Assembly: GCF_001929375.1 (NCBI RefSeq)
Contig: NZ_MSGO01000005.1
Coordinates: forward strand, 146,280-210,279
DNA: 64,000 bases
Reading direction: 5' to 3'
Source of the DNA: Actinomyces oris
GTDB taxonomy: Bacteria; Actinomycetota; Actinomycetes; Actinomycetales; Actinomycetaceae
Below are positions 9,187 through 18,881 of the stretch, in pieces. Below the pieces are notes generated by a model. It searched no databases. It was not told the DNA's origin and saw nothing but the letters and a program-made list of their open reading frames with translations. The first letter of the stretch is position 1, and each line of letters opens with the position of its first letter. A program made the position numbers and the translations under genes.

Positions 9187-10152
9187 GTGAGCGCCTCCCC
9201 CGCCTCTGAGGACGACAAGGTCGTCCTCAACAACCCCAAGCCCGTCCCCCGCCCGGGGACGTGGATCAGTGCCGCGATCGTCACGGTCCTGGGGGCCATG
9301 CTCATCCACGGCCTGGTCACCAATGAGAAGTTCCACTGGTCCACGGTCTGGTTCTTCCTGCGTGAGGTCCACGTGGTCAAGGCCGTCGGATGGACGCTGC
9401 TGCTGACCTTCATGGCGATGGCCATCGGTATCGTGCTGGCGGTCACCACGGCGATCCTGCGTCAGTCCTCCAACCCGGTCCTGCGCTGGGTGGCGCTGGC
9501 CTACCTGTGGTTCTTCCGCGGCACCCCGATCTACACCCAGCTGGTCTTCTGGGGAGCACTGTCCGCGCTCTACCAGAAGCTGAGCCTGGGAATCCCCTTC
9601 GGCCCCGAGCTGCTGACCTTCAAGACGACGACGGTCTTCACCCCCTTCGTCGCGGCGGTCCTGGGGCTGGGCATCAACGAGGGCGCCTACCTCTCCGAGA
9701 TCGTCCGCTCGGGCCTGAACTCGGTGGACAAGGGCCAGAGCGAGGCCGCCGGTGCCCTGGGCATGAGCAAGAGCCAGATCCTGCGCAGGATCGTCCTGCC
9801 GCAGGCGATGAGGGTCATCGTCCCGCCCACCGGCAACGAGACGATCTCCATGCTCAAGACGACCTCCTTGGTGCTGGCGGTCCCCTTCACCCTGGATCTG
9901 ACCTTCGTCACCAACTCCTACGCATCGCTGACCTACCAGATCATTCCGCTGCTCCTGGTCGCGGCCATCTGGTACATCGTCATCACCTCGATCCTCATGG
10001 TGGGACAGCACTACATCGAGCGCTACTACGGCAAGGGCTTCGACCCGGACAAGTCCTCCAGCTCCTCGGGCCGGGGCCTGTCCGCCCGTCAGCAGGCCAT
10101 CCTCGATGCCCACACCACCAAGGACAATCCCTTCCTGGAGGTCACCCCATGA
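9187..10152 (+). CDS. Amino acid ABC transporter permease (HisM/GlnP type)
   Basis: A 321-residue inner-membrane permease with about five helices. It carries the binding-protein-dependent transport signature [20 protein letters not shown], which docks the ATPase, and the [11 protein letters not shown] segment typical of the His/Glu/Gln family. The N-terminal 35 residues are cytoplasmic and the C-terminal 40 are Ser/Gly-rich and non-membrane. The GTG start lies 3 bp after the upstream stop. The stop overlaps the ATPase start by 4 bp, which implies translational coupling. Confidence 0.92.
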   Translation: MSASPASEDDKVVLNNPKPVPRPGTWISAAIVTVLGAMLIHGLVTNEKFHWSTVWFFLREVHVVKAVGWTLLLTFMAMAIGIVLAVTTAILRQSSNPVLRWVALAYLWFFRGTPIYTQLVFWGALSALYQKLSLGIPFGPELLTFKTTTVFTPFVAAVLGLGINEGAYLSEIVRSGLNSVDKGQSEAAGALGMSKSQILRRIVLPQAMRVIVPPTGNETISMLKTTSLVLAVPFTLDLTFVTNSYASLTYQIIPLLLVAAIWYIVITSILMVGQHYIERYYGKGFDPDKSSSSSGRGLSARQQAILDAHTTKDNPFLEVTP

Positions 10153-10949
10153 GCACAACCGCCCACGCAGCAGCCGGGACGCCCAAGGTCGAGATCAGCG
10201 ACCTGCACAAGTTCTTCGGTGAGCTGCACGTGCTGCGGGGCATCGACCTGATCGTCCCGCCCGGCTCGGTGACGGTCCTCATCGGTCCGTCGGGCTCGGG
10301 GAAGTCGACGCTGCTGCGCTGCATCAATGAGCTGGAGTCCATTGACGCCGGCCGGATCAAGGTCGACGGCGAGCTCATCGGGATGCGAGAGGTCGAGCGC
10401 GGGGGGCGCATCGAGCTGCACGCCCTGTCGGACAAGGCCCGTGCCGCTCAGCGCGCCAAGATCGGCATGGTCTTCCAGCGTTTCAACCTCTTTCCCCACA
10501 TGACGGCTCTGCAGAACGTCATGGAGGCACCGGTCCTGGTCAAGAAGACTCCGAAGGCCAAGGCCCGCGAACGCGGCATCGAGCTGCTGGAGCGGGTGGG
10601 GCTGGGTGATCGCCTCGACCACTACCCCTCCCAGCTCTCCGGTGGTCAGCAGCAGCGGGTGGCGATCGCCCGGGCCCTGGCGATGGACCCTGAGCTCATG
10701 CTCTTCGATGAGCCGACCTCGGCCCTGGACCCCGAGCTGGTCGGTGAGGTCCTGCAGGTGATGAAGGACCTCGCCGCCTCCGGGATGACGATGGTCGTGG
10801 TCACCCACGAGATGGGCTTCGCCCGGGAGGTCGGCGACCAGCTGATCTTCATGGACGGCGGTGTCATCTGCGAGTCCGGTGACCCCGTCAAGGTCCTGGA
10901 CGACCCCCAGGCCGAACGCACCCGGGCCTTCCTCTCCTCGGTCCTGTAG
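10149..10949 (+). CDS. Amino acid ABC transporter ATP-binding protein
   Basis: A 266-residue ABC ATPase that powers the adjacent permease. Motifs in order: Walker [11 protein letters not shown]-loop [12 protein letters not shown], signature LSGGQQQR, Walker [13 protein letters not shown] and H-loop VTHEM. These match the GlnQ/HisP subfamily. An insertion after Walker A (about residues 75-100, [18 protein letters not shown]) is common in this subfamily. The ATG overlaps the permease stop (ATGA). The next gene is convergent 10 bp downstream, with no obvious hairpin between. Confidence 0.95.
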   Translation: MSTTAHAAAGTPKVEISDLHKFFGELHVLRGIDLIVPPGSVTVLIGPSGSGKSTLLRCINELESIDAGRIKVDGELIGMREVERGGRIELHALSDKARAAQRAKIGMVFQRFNLFPHMTALQNVMEAPVLVKKTPKAKARERGIELLERVGLGDRLDHYPSQLSGGQQQRVAIARALAMDPELMLFDEPTSALDPELVGEVLQVMKDLAASGMTMVVVTHEMGFAREVGDQLIFMDGGVICESGDPVKVLDDPQAERTRAFLSSVL

Positions 10950-10959
10950 GGCGGACCGG

Positions 10960-11613
10960 TCAGGAGGCGGCCTGGTCCCAGGCCCCGTCATCCCAGGAGG
11001 TCAGGCTCCACCCGCCGCCGGGATCGCCGTCGACGACGGTGATCCCGGTGTTGTGCATGGGGTGGTCGGCGATCCACAGCGGGTCCACGCCGCCTCCGGC
11101 CGCGGCCCTCAGGGAGGTCCACAGGCGCAGCGCGGTGCCGTGGGAGACGAGCAGGGCTGCTGAGCCTCCCGCCTGGGCGGCCTGCTCGCAGATGCGGCCG
11201 ACGGTCTCGTCGAAGCGCTGAAGCGTGTCGTGCCCGTCCTCCGGGGATCCGGGGATGCGGCAGGCGGGGCGCCCCGCCATCCAGGCCCGGGTGGTGTCCA
11301 CGTAGCAGGCCACCGAGCGCGCGTCGGTGTTCATCTCCAGGTCGGCGGCCAGGACCTCACGCAGTCCCGGGTCAACAGTGGCGCTCAGGCCGGTGGCGGC
11401 CTCGATGGGGGCGATGGTCTGCCTGGCGCGCAGGATCGGGGAGACCCACAGCGACCCCAGTCCCTGGAGCAGGCCGGCCTTGTCCAGACGGTCGGGCAGT
11501 CCGTCGGCCTGCCCCAGTCCCACCTCGTCCAGGGGATGCCCGGGGAAGGCGGTATCAAGTGCCTGCATGACATTGGCCTCGGTGCGACCGTGGCGTACAA
11601 GAATGAGCCTCAC
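10960..11613 (-). CDS. Histidine phosphatase (phosphoglycerate mutase-like) family protein
   Basis: A 217-residue protein that opens with LILVRHGRTEAN, the phosphohistidine RHG motif. It has the later LLVSHGTALR histidine motif of the branch-1 histidine phosphatases. The substrate is unknown; family members dephosphorylate sugars, nucleotides or cofactors. The GTG at 11613 puts the RHG motif at the usual distance from the N-terminus. A CAGACT hexamer 7 nt upstream on this strand suggests a leaderless start. Upstream in-frame residues (MHCEPGRLAA) look spurious. Confidence 0.85.
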   Translation of the reverse strand: MRLILVRHGRTEANVMQALDTAFPGHPLDEVGLGQADGLPDRLDKAGLLQGLGSLWVSPILRARQTIAPIEAATGLSATVDPGLREVLAADLEMNTDARSVACYVDTTRAWMAGRPACRIPGSPEDGHDTLQRFDETVGRICEQAAQAGGSAALLVSHGTALRLWTSLRAAAGGGVDPLWIADHPMHNTGITVVDGDPGGGWSLTSWDDGAWDQAAS

Positions 11614-11708
11614 GGCGGCAAGTCTGCCAGGTTCGCAGTGCAACGGCCCTCGACGACGGTGCGATCCTCATCGCCCAAGGGCCTGTGTCCGGTGCCGTCT
11701 GCGCCCGG

Positions 11709-14700
11709 TCAGCTCCAGGGGTAGGGCCCTTCCGGTCGCCTTCTGGTGGTGCGGGGGCGGCTGGCCCGCCTGGAGCCCTCGGAGGCTGCTGTCCCCGTAC
11801 CCCGACGGGACTGTGCGCGAGCGCTCCGGGCCGAGCCCGCTGAACGCGGCGGCGGTGACTCCGAGCTGTGCGGCTGTGCCGCCGACGCGGCGCTCGACGG
11901 CGTCGATGCGGTGGAGCCGTGGGCGGCGGCGTCGGTGAAGACGATGCGCTCGGCCACTGCGCGCGCGTGGCGGGCGCTGCGACGGTAGAGGTCCTCGAGC
12001 TCTCGCTCCCTGCCCGCACCCAGGCCAATGAGGCGCCCCACCAGGTGGATCTCCCGGATCTGGACGGGGAGGACCTGGGAGCGCGGCCCCGAGGCGCGCC
12101 CGGTTCCCAGGACGATCGCCGAGCGCAGGCGGCTGGCCAGGATCCAGGCCGCAACCAGTTCTCCCCCATCGTCCGCGCTCAGCACCCCGGCCTGGACCGC
12201 GGCCTGGAGGGCGGCGACGGTCGAGGTGGTCCGCAGCTGGGGTATCCGGCCGGCGTGAGCGAGCTGAAGCACCTGGGCGCTCCATTCGACGTCGCTGAGC
12301 CCACCGGGGCCGAGCTTGAGGTGGCGGGCCGGGTCAATGCCCCGGGGTAGGCGCTCTGCCTCCACCCGGGCCTTGATCCTGCGGATCTCCCGCAGGTCCT
12401 GGGGAGCCAGCCCCTCCTGCGCCCAGCGCAGCGGGTTGATGAGCTCCTCGAAACGCCGCCCCAGGTCATGGTCTCCGGCGCAGGCGCGGGCCCGCAGCAG
12501 CGCCTGGCGCTCCCACAGGGCGGACCAGCGGCCGTAGTACTCGCGGTAGGCGTCCAGTGAACGGCTCATGACGCCGTTGCGGCCCTCGGGCCGCAGGTCG
12601 CAGTCGACCTCAAGGGGGTGCGGGAGCGCCGAGGCCAGAAGTCCCATGACCTGCTTGGCGACGGCCTCGGCCTCCTGAGCGGCGGTCTCCTCCCCCGCCC
12701 CGTCGCAGGCCTGGTGGACGAAGAGGACATCCGCGTCGGAGGCGTATCCGATCTCGTGACCTCCCAGGCGTCCCATGGCGATGATGGCGTGGCGGGCGCG
12801 GGCGGCCTGCCAGCACCCGCCTGCGTCGGGCCCCGCGGAGACCGCCTCCACCCCGTCGCGCTGGGCGATGACCAGCCCGGTGGCCACGGTCAGCGTCCCG
12901 TCCAGGACCGCGTCGGTGGCGTCGGAGAGGATGGAGGCGGTGCGTTCGGGGTCGATGCCGTCCAGGCAGTCCGCCAGTGAGGCGCGCACCTCCTCACGGG
13001 CGCGCACTCTCAGAATCGCCTGGACCGCCTCGAGCGCCTGCTCAGCAAGGGCCGCGTCATCGGGGCCGGTGAGGCTGCGACGGCGCAGGACGGCGGCGAC
13101 CTCCTCCGCCAGGGCGCCGGGTCGGCGGGGCTCGAGCTCGCCGTCGTCGTCGAGCCAGGCGATGGACTCTGGGAACTCCGCGAGGCGCTCGGTGGCCCAG
13201 TGGGCGCTGGAGAGGACCTGGCACAGCCTGCGTGCCGCCACCGGTGAGTCCCGCAGCATGGCCAGGTACCAGTGCGACCCTCCGATGGCCTCGGACAGCC
13301 GCCTGAAGGACAGCAGACCGAAATCGGGGTCGGCTCCCCCACCGATCCAGCCGATGATGACCGGCAGCAGCTGGCGCTGGATCGCGGCGCGACGGCTGAC
13401 CCCCTCGGTGAGGGCCTGGATGTGGCGCAGGGCCCCGTCGGGGTCCGTGTAGCCGACGGCGGCGAGGCGCTCGCGCGCCGCCTGAGGGCTCAGGGCCATC
13501 TCGTCGGCGCTGAGGGCGGCCGCGAAGGCCAGCAGGGGACGGTAGTAGATCTCCTGGTGGAGGGCCCGTACCCGCCGGCGCAGGTCCTTGAAGTCCTCCC
13601 ACAGGCTGTCGCCGCGGCCCAGGCAGTCGCTGATGCCTCGCTCGATGCGGCGCAGGTCCTCCTCCTTGTCAGGAAGGTTGTGGGTGCGGCGCAGCCGGAA
13701 GAGCTGGCTGCGATGCTCCAGCAGCCGCAGGGCCTTGTAGCAGCCGCTCAAGGCCGCGGCGTCGGTGCGGCTGACGTATCCGCCCGCGCTGAGAGCGTCG
13801 AGAGCCTCCAGGGTGCCGCGTACGCGCAGGCTCTCGTCGGAGCGTCCGTGGACGAGCTGGAGGAGCTGGACGGTGAACTCGACATCTCGCAGGCCCCCGG
13901 GGCCGAGCTTGATGCGCCGGTCCGCCCCGTCACGCGGCACCGACTCCTTCTCCACCCGGAGCCGCATGGCACGGGCGTCCTCAACGAAGTGCTCCCGCCG
14001 GCTGGCCTCCCACACGTAGGGCGCCACGCCCTGCTCGTAGCGGGCGCCGAGCTCGGCGTGGCCGGCGCAGGCCCTGGCCTTGAGCAGGGCCTGGAACTCC
14101 CAGGAAGCGGCCCACCTGCGGTAGTAGGCCAGGTGGGAGTCAAGAGTGCGCACGAGCGCGCCGTCCTTGCCCTCGGGACGCAGTGCCGTGTCCAGCGGCC
14201 ACAGAGGCGGCTCGGGGGCGGTGGCGGAGACGACGTGGGCGAGCTCAGTGGCCAGGTGCGTGCCGATCTCCACGAGGCGCTCCTCGCTGATCGGCTCGTG
14301 AGCGCCCTGCAGCTCGTGGGCGGGGCCGACGACGTAGACGACGTCGACGTCCGAGATGTAGTTGAGCTCCTGGGCCCCGGTCTTCCCCATGGCGATCACG
14401 GCGAGGGCCACCTCATCGGCCTTCGGTCCGACGGCGGCGCGGGCGACGAGCAGGGCCGCGTCCAGGGCGGCATCGGCGAGCTCGGCCATGCGACGACACA
14501 CGGTGGGGACGTGCTCGATCGGGTCGGCGCTGGTGAGGTCATCGGCGACGATCGCCGTGAGCCGGTCCCGGTAGGCGCGCCGCAGCGCCCCGGTCGCCCG
14601 GCTGACGGCGCAGTCTGCCGGGTGCGGGGGTCTCTCATCGCAGTCTGAGAGGCCGGTGTCCGCAGGGCCGGCCTGCCCCAGCGCGTCGTGGACCGCCCGT

Positions 14701-15308
14701 TGCAGCGCCTCGCCGGGACCGGCCTCCTCCGGGGCGCTCCACGCCCTGCGCGGGGCGAGCGCGGTGAGGCGCTCGGGATGCGCCACGAGGAAGTCTCCCA
14801 GGGCCTGGGAGGCACCCAGGACCGCGAGCAGGCGGTGCCTGTGCTCACGCGGCTCTGCGGCCGGATCACTCATGATGCTGCGCAGGAGTGCTGCCGGCCT
14901 CGTCGTGCACCCGGGCTCGACACCGCCTGCCGATGCCAGGTGACCCGACTCGGATGCGGCCGCGGCCTCAGCGAGCCTGACGAGGCTGAGCAGAGCCATG
15001 TCGGGATCGGCGGTGAGCGCCAGGGAGTCGATGAGCTCCTCACGCGCCGGCCCGAGTCGTATGTCGGCGGGTCGGCCGCCCGGCCGCCTGGAGCGATCCG
15101 CTGAGGCGCGTCCGCCGGGGTCTCCCGCCTCGACGACGTCGTCGGCCTCAGCGTCTGCTGGCAGGAAGGGCAGCAGCGCCGGGTCGCTCAGGAGAGCCCC
15201 GGCGCGGGCGGCGTTGTGGAATCCGGCCCGCAGCAGCAGGGTCCTGGGCGAGGAGCTGTGCCGGGAGGGGGACCCGATCGGCGCCCGCTTCTCGCTGCGG
15301 TCTCTCAC
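11709..15308 (-). CDS. glnE: Bifunctional glutamine synthetase adenylyltransferase/adenylyl-removing enzyme GlnE
   Basis: Adds and removes AMP on the conserved tyrosine of GlnA1 according to nitrogen status. The protein has the duplicated nucleotidyltransferase layout. The first half has YISDVDVVYV and a LGPGGLRDVEFTVQ helix segment; the second half has YASDADVLFV and LGPGGLSDVEW. At 1199 residues it is longer than the roughly 1000 of typical actinobacterial GlnE, because of a ~90-residue Ser/Arg/Pro-rich C-terminal tail and low-complexity insertions. The GTG start follows AGGAGA. It lies 18 bp downstream of glnA2 on the same strand, so the two probably form an operon. Confidence 0.95.
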   Translation of the reverse strand: MRDRSEKRAPIGSPSRHSSSPRTLLLRAGFHNAARAGALLSDPALLPFLPADAEADDVVEAGDPGGRASADRSRRPGGRPADIRLGPAREELIDSLALTADPDMALLSLVRLAEAAAASESGHLASAGGVEPGCTTRPAALLRSIMSDPAAEPREHRHRLLAVLGASQALGDFLVAHPERLTALAPRRAWSAPEEAGPGEALQRAVHDALGQAGPADTGLSDCDERPPHPADCAVSRATGALRRAYRDRLTAIVADDLTSADPIEHVPTVCRRMAELADAALDAALLVARAAVGPKADEVALAVIAMGKTGAQELNYISDVDVVYVVGPAHELQGAHEPISEERLVEIGTHLATELAHVVSATAPEPPLWPLDTALRPEGKDGALVRTLDSHLAYYRRWAASWEFQALLKARACAGHAELGARYEQGVAPYVWEASRREHFVEDARAMRLRVEKESVPRDGADRRIKLGPGGLRDVEFTVQLLQLVHGRSDESLRVRGTLEALDALSAGGYVSRTDAAALSGCYKALRLLEHRSQLFRLRRTHNLPDKEEDLRRIERGISDCLGRGDSLWEDFKDLRRRVRALHQEIYYRPLLAFAAALSADEMALSPQAARERLAAVGYTDPDGALRHIQALTEGVSRRAAIQRQLLPVIIGWIGGGADPDFGLLSFRRLSEAIGGSHWYLAMLRDSPVAARRLCQVLSSAHWATERLAEFPESIAWLDDDGELEPRRPGALAEEVAAVLRRRSLTGPDDAALAEQALEAVQAILRVRAREEVRASLADCLDGIDPERTASILSDATDAVLDGTLTVATGLVIAQRDGVEAVSAGPDAGGCWQAARARHAIIAMGRLGGHEIGYASDADVLFVHQACDGAGEETAAQEAEAVAKQVMGLLASALPHPLEVDCDLRPEGRNGVMSRSLDAYREYYGRWSALWERQALLRARACAGDHDLGRRFEELINPLRWAQEGLAPQDLREIRRIKARVEAERLPRGIDPARHLKLGPGGLSDVEWSAQVLQLAHAGRIPQLRTTSTVAALQAAVQAGVLSADDGGELVAAWILASRLRSAIVLGTGRASGPRSQVLPVQIREIHLVGRLIGLGAGRERELEDLYRRSARHARAVAERIVFTDAAAHGSTASTPSSAASAAQPHSSESPPPRSAGSARSARAQSRRGTGTAASEGSRRASRPRTTRRRPEGPYPWS

Positions 15309-15326
15309 AGCTGTCTCCTGCTGCGC

Positions 15327-16658
15327 TCAGGCCCGCGGGAAGAACTGGCCGATCTCGAAGTCGGTGACCTGGGCGTCGTAGGCCCGGTACTCGCGGCGCT
15401 TGTTGCGCAGGAAGAACTCGAAGGTGTCCTCACCGAAGGTGTCCGCCACCAGGTCGGAGCGCTCCATGGCGGCCACCGCGCTCTTGAGGGAGGTGGGCAG
15501 GGCGTGGATGCCCAGCGCCCTGCGCTCCATCTCCGACAGGGCCCAGACATCGTCCTCGGCCTCCGGGGGAAGCTCGTAGCCCTCCTCGATGCCCTTGAGG
15601 CCCGCGGCCAGAATGACCGCGTAGGCCAGGTAGGGGTTGGCCGAGGAGTCGATGCCGCGGAACTCCACCCGCGTCGACTGGGCCTTGCCGGGCTTGTGCA
15701 TGGGGACGCGTACCAGGGCGGAGCGGTTGTTGTGGCCCCAGCACACGTAGCTGGGGGCCTCGTCCCCTCCCCACAGGCGCTTGTAGGAGTTGACGTGCTG
15801 GTTGGTGACGGCGGTGATCTCCGAGGCGTGGTGCAGCAGCCCGGCGATGAAGGAGCGGCCGGTGGCGGAGAGCTGGTACTGGCCGGCGGGGTCGAAGAAG
15901 GCGTTGCGGTCGCCCTCGAACAGGGAGAAGTGCGTGTGCATGCCCGAGCCGAACTGATCGGGGAAGGGCTTGGGCATGAAGGTCGCCAGGCAGCCCTCCT
16001 CCAGGGCGACCTCCTCCACGACGGCGCGGAAGGTCATGATGTTGTCCGCCATGGACAGGGCGTCGGCGAAGCGCAGGTCGATCTCGTTCTGGCCGGGGCC
16101 GCCCTCGTGGTGGGAGAACTGCACCGAGATCCCCATCTGCTCGAGCATGAGGATGGCGTGGCGTCGGAAGTCGTGGGCGGTCCCCCCGGGCACGTGGTCG
16201 AAGTAACCGGCGTCGTCAGTGGGGCGGATACGCCCGTCGGCGTCGCGGTTGACCAGGTAGAACTCGATCTCCGGGTGGATGTAGCAGGTGAATCCGGCCT
16301 CGGCGACCCGGGCGAGCTGACGCTCGAGCACGGAGCGCGGGTCGGTGCGGGCGGGCTCGCCGTCGGGCGTGAGGACATCGCAGAACATGCGGGCCACACC
16401 GTTGTCCCCGTCCCGCCAGGGCAGCATCTGGAAGGTGGAGGGATCGGGGGCCAGGAGCATGTCGGACTCGAAGACGCGCGTCAGGCCCTCGATGGCCGAT
16501 CCGTCGAAGCCGATGCCCTCCTCGAAGGCACTCTCGACCTCGGCCGGTGCGATGGCCACGGACTTGAGCTGTCCGGAGACGTCAGTGAACCACAGGCGGA
16601 TGAAGCTGATGTCGCGTTCCTCGATGGCTCGGAGCACGTACTCCTGCTGCTTGTCCAA
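15327..16658 (-). CDS. glnA2: Glutamine synthetase family protein GlnA2
   Basis: A 443-residue type I glutamine synthetase with FDGSAIEGLTRVFESDM, HPEIEFYLV, HHEGGPGQNEIDLRFADAL, GSGMHTHFSLF and NRSALVRVP motifs. The loop that carries the adenylylation tyrosine in GlnA1 reads LPPEAEDDVWALSE here, so it should not be a GlnE target. It matches the GlnA2 paralogue next to glnE in mycobacteria (Rv2222c) and others. The start is a TTG at 16658 with a strong GAGGAGG site. Upstream in-frame residues from 16835 are low-complexity and overlap the divergent panB promoter region. Confidence 0.92.
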   Translation of the reverse strand: MDKQQEYVLRAIEERDISFIRLWFTDVSGQLKSVAIAPAEVESAFEEGIGFDGSAIEGLTRVFESDMLLAPDPSTFQMLPWRDGDNGVARMFCDVLTPDGEPARTDPRSVLERQLARVAEAGFTCYIHPEIEFYLVNRDADGRIRPTDDAGYFDHVPGGTAHDFRRHAILMLEQMGISVQFSHHEGGPGQNEIDLRFADALSMADNIMTFRAVVEEVALEEGCLATFMPKPFPDQFGSGMHTHFSLFEGDRNAFFDPAGQYQLSATGRSFIAGLLHHASEITAVTNQHVNSYKRLWGGDEAPSYVCWGHNNRSALVRVPMHKPGKAQSTRVEFRGIDSSANPYLAYAVILAAGLKGIEEGYELPPEAEDDVWALSEMERRALGIHALPTSLKSAVAAMERSDLVADTFGEDTFEFFLRNKRREYRAYDAQVTDFEIGQFFPRA

Positions 16659-16849
16659 TGGGGCCTCCTCAGCATGGCGGCGCAGCAGCCGGCCGACGAC
16701 GGGGCCGGTGGTCGTGCGCCTGAGACGTTCTGCTGGGCCCACCCTAGTGCTCGGGTGCGTCAGGCAGGTTTCGGACAACCGCCTCGGCGGGGACGTCAGA
16801 GGGACGTCAGTGGTCCGTCCGAGGTGCCAGCGCACTGCGACACCTCAGG

Positions 16850-16855
16850 TAGCCT
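16850..16855 (+). promoter_or_regulatory. -10 hexamer of panB (leaderless start)
   Basis: TAGCCT lies 6 nt before the panB ATG, and no ribosome-binding site is visible. Confidence 0.5.
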
Positions 16856-16861
16856 CGTGCC

Positions 16862-17707
16862 ATGGCTACACCCGAGTCCCCTTACGGCACGTCCGCCACC
16901 GTCGTCGGAGGCGGCAAGCCCGTGCGCGTTCATCACCTGGCGGCCGCCAAGAAGGACGGCACCAAGTTGGTCATGCTCACCGCCTACGACGCCGTGACCG
17001 CCCAGATCCTGGACGCGGCGGGAACCGACCTGCTGCTGGTGGGCGACTCCATCGGCAATGTCATGCTGGGGCACGACTCCACGCTGCCGGTGGAGCTCGA
17101 CGAGATGGTGGTGGCCACCCGCTCGGTGGCGAGGGCGACCAAGCGCGCACTGGTCGTGGCTGACCTCCCCTTTGGCACCTACGAGGCCGGCCCCGAGCAG
17201 GCTCTGGCCAGCGCGGTGCGCCTCATGAAGGCGGGGGCCAACGCCGTCAAGCTCGAAGGCGGCAGGCCCCGAGCAGCCAGCGTGCGCGCGCTGACCCAGG
17301 CGGGCATCCCGGTGGTGGGGCACCTGGGATTCACCCCGCAGAGCGTCAACATGCTCGGTGGCTTCCGGGTTCAGGGCCGCGGCGAGGCCGCGGACGCGCT
17401 GCTGGCCGACACGCAGGCGCTGGCTGAGGCGGGGGCGATCGCCCTCGTCCTGGAGATGGTGCCCGAGCCTGTGGCCGCCCGCGTCACCGAGTCGCTTGCG
17501 ATCCCCACGATCGGTATCGGCGCGGGCGCCCGCTGCGACGGACAGGTCCTGGTGTGGACGGACATGGCCGGGATGACGGACTGGTCACCGCGCTTCGCCC
17601 ACCAGTTCGGGCAGATCGGCGAGGTCCTCAGGCAGGCGGCCGCCGACTACGGGACCGCGGTGCGCGAGGAGTCCTTCCCTGCAGAGAAGCACTGGTTCAG
17701 CTCCTGA
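16862..17707 (+). CDS. panB: 3-methyl-2-oxobutanoate hydroxymethyltransferase PanB
   Basis: Uses methylene-tetrahydrofolate to convert 2-oxoisovalerate to ketopantoate, the first committed step of pantothenate and CoA synthesis. The 281 residues include [17 protein letters not shown], the metal-binding [34 protein letters not shown] and IGIGAG motifs. Length is normal for the family. The start at 16862 is supported by a -10 hexamer directly upstream. It is divergent from glnA2, and map follows on the same strand after about 100 bp with its own promoter. Confidence 0.97.
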   Translation: MATPESPYGTSATVVGGGKPVRVHHLAAAKKDGTKLVMLTAYDAVTAQILDAAGTDLLLVGDSIGNVMLGHDSTLPVELDEMVVATRSVARATKRALVVADLPFGTYEAGPEQALASAVRLMKAGANAVKLEGGRPRAASVRALTQAGIPVVGHLGFTPQSVNMLGGFRVQGRGEAADALLADTQALAEAGAIALVLEMVPEPVAARVTESLAIPTIGIGAGARCDGQVLVWTDMAGMTDWSPRFAHQFGQIGEVLRQAAADYGTAVREESFPAEKHWFSS

Positions 17708-17798
17708 CGACCCCTGACAGTGATAAGACCCACAGCGTGTTGTGGAGGCCCTGGACCACTGGCTGGAGGGAAGGTCCCGCGAACCGGGTGCCCCCTTC

Positions 17799-17804
17799 TA
17801 TGCT
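17799..17804 (+). promoter_or_regulatory. -10 hexamer of map (leaderless start)
   Basis: TATGCT lies 7 nt before the ATG at 17812. No Shine-Dalgarno sequence is present. Confidence 0.5.
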
Positions 17805-17811
17805 TAAGACC

Positions 17812-18717
17812 ATGAGTTCTTCGGCTTCCCCCGCGTCCTCGGCCTCACTGGCCGACCGCGCTCCGCGTGGCACGCTCACTCCCGGGACACTCAGTCCTGA
17901 GCGTCATGTGCCGGCATCCATCGCACGTCCCGAGTACATGTTCCACGACGGTCCCGAGCGCGTCACGGCCTCGGAGGTCAAGGATGCTGAGACGATCGAG
18001 CGGATCCGGGTGGCGGGGCGGCTGGCCGCCCGCGCCCTGGCCGAGGCCGCCAAGGCGATCGCCCCGGGGGTGAGCACCGATGAGCTGGACCGGATCGCCC
18101 ACGAGTACCTGTGCGACCACGGTGCCTACCCCTCCTGCCTGGGTTACATGGGTTTCCCCAAATCGATCTGCACCTCGATCAATGAGGTCATCTGCCACGG
18201 CATCCCGGACTCGACCCGCCTGAATGAGGGAGACCTCATCAATCTTGACGTCACCGCCTACATCGGCGGGGTCCACGGCGACACGAACGCCACCTACGCC
18301 GTCGGCGAGGTCGACCGTGAGACGGAGCTGCTCATCGAACGTACCCGCACCGCGATGGAGCGGGGCATCAAGGCCGTCAAGCCGGGACGCGAGGTCAATG
18401 TCATCGGCCGCGTCATCGAGGCCTACGCCAAACGCTTCGACTACGGGGTGGTGCGCGACTACACGGGCCACGGCGTCGGGGAGGCCTTTCACTCAGGGCT
18501 CATCATCCCCCACTACGACGCCGCCCCTCTGCACGACGACGTCATCAAGACCGGCATGGTGTTCACCATCGAGCCGATGCTCACACTCGGCGGCATCGAG
18601 TGGGAGCAGTGGGACGACGGCTGGACGGTGGTCACCAAGGACCGTTCCCGCACCGCGCAGTTCGAGCACACGCTCGTGGTGACCGAGGAAGGTGCCGAGG
18701 TGCTCACCCTGCCTTGA
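17812..18717 (+). CDS. map: Type I methionine aminopeptidase
   Basis: Removes the initiator methionine from nascent proteins after deformylation by Def, which is also encoded in this window. The 301-residue protein has the five metal ligands in their motifs: [19 protein letters not shown] (two Asp), GHGVGEAFH (His), IEPML (Glu) and FEHTLVVT (Glu). The N-terminal extension of about 45 residues (Ser/Ala-rich, then the SH3-binding-like [15 protein letters not shown]) is the form found in actinobacterial MetAP1c. Longer in-frame upstream sequence overlaps panB and lacks protein-like character. The ATG at 17812 is chosen from the promoter hexamer. Confidence 0.95.
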   Translation: MSSSASPASSASLADRAPRGTLTPGTLSPERHVPASIARPEYMFHDGPERVTASEVKDAETIERIRVAGRLAARALAEAAKAIAPGVSTDELDRIAHEYLCDHGAYPSCLGYMGFPKSICTSINEVICHGIPDSTRLNEGDLINLDVTAYIGGVHGDTNATYAVGEVDRETELLIERTRTAMERGIKAVKPGREVNVIGRVIEAYAKRFDYGVVRDYTGHGVGEAFHSGLIIPHYDAAPLHDDVIKTGMVFTIEPMLTLGGIEWEQWDDGWTVVTKDRSRTAQFEHTLVVTEEGAEVLTLP

Positions 18718-18736
18718 GGTAGCGGGTATCGCTACC
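18718..18736 (+). terminator. Short hairpin after map
   Basis: GGTAGCG and CGCTACC, separated by 5 nt, start at the map stop codon. The 7-bp stem is modest, so this is a weak terminator candidate. Confidence 0.4.
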
Positions 18737-18881
18737 CATCCACGTCCACGATGATCGAGCACCGTCACGTTGCCTCACGATAAGGTGACGACGTAAGGTC
18801 CTTGGCTAGCGGACATCTACTGCATTCTGCCCAGGAAGCCCATGCGGGTTTCTCCCAGCTTATTTCCTCCCGGAGGTTCTC

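Noticed and set aside
8095..10158. 687-codon open frame antisense to the ABC transporter operon
   Set aside because: Val/Gly/Asp/His-rich antisense frame produced by high GC; the opposite strand carries clear transporter motifs.
13272..16997. Two long + strand open frames (458 and 593 codons) over glnE and glnA2
   Set aside because: Antisense shadows of two well-supported genes; composition is typical of such artefacts and there are no ribosome sites.
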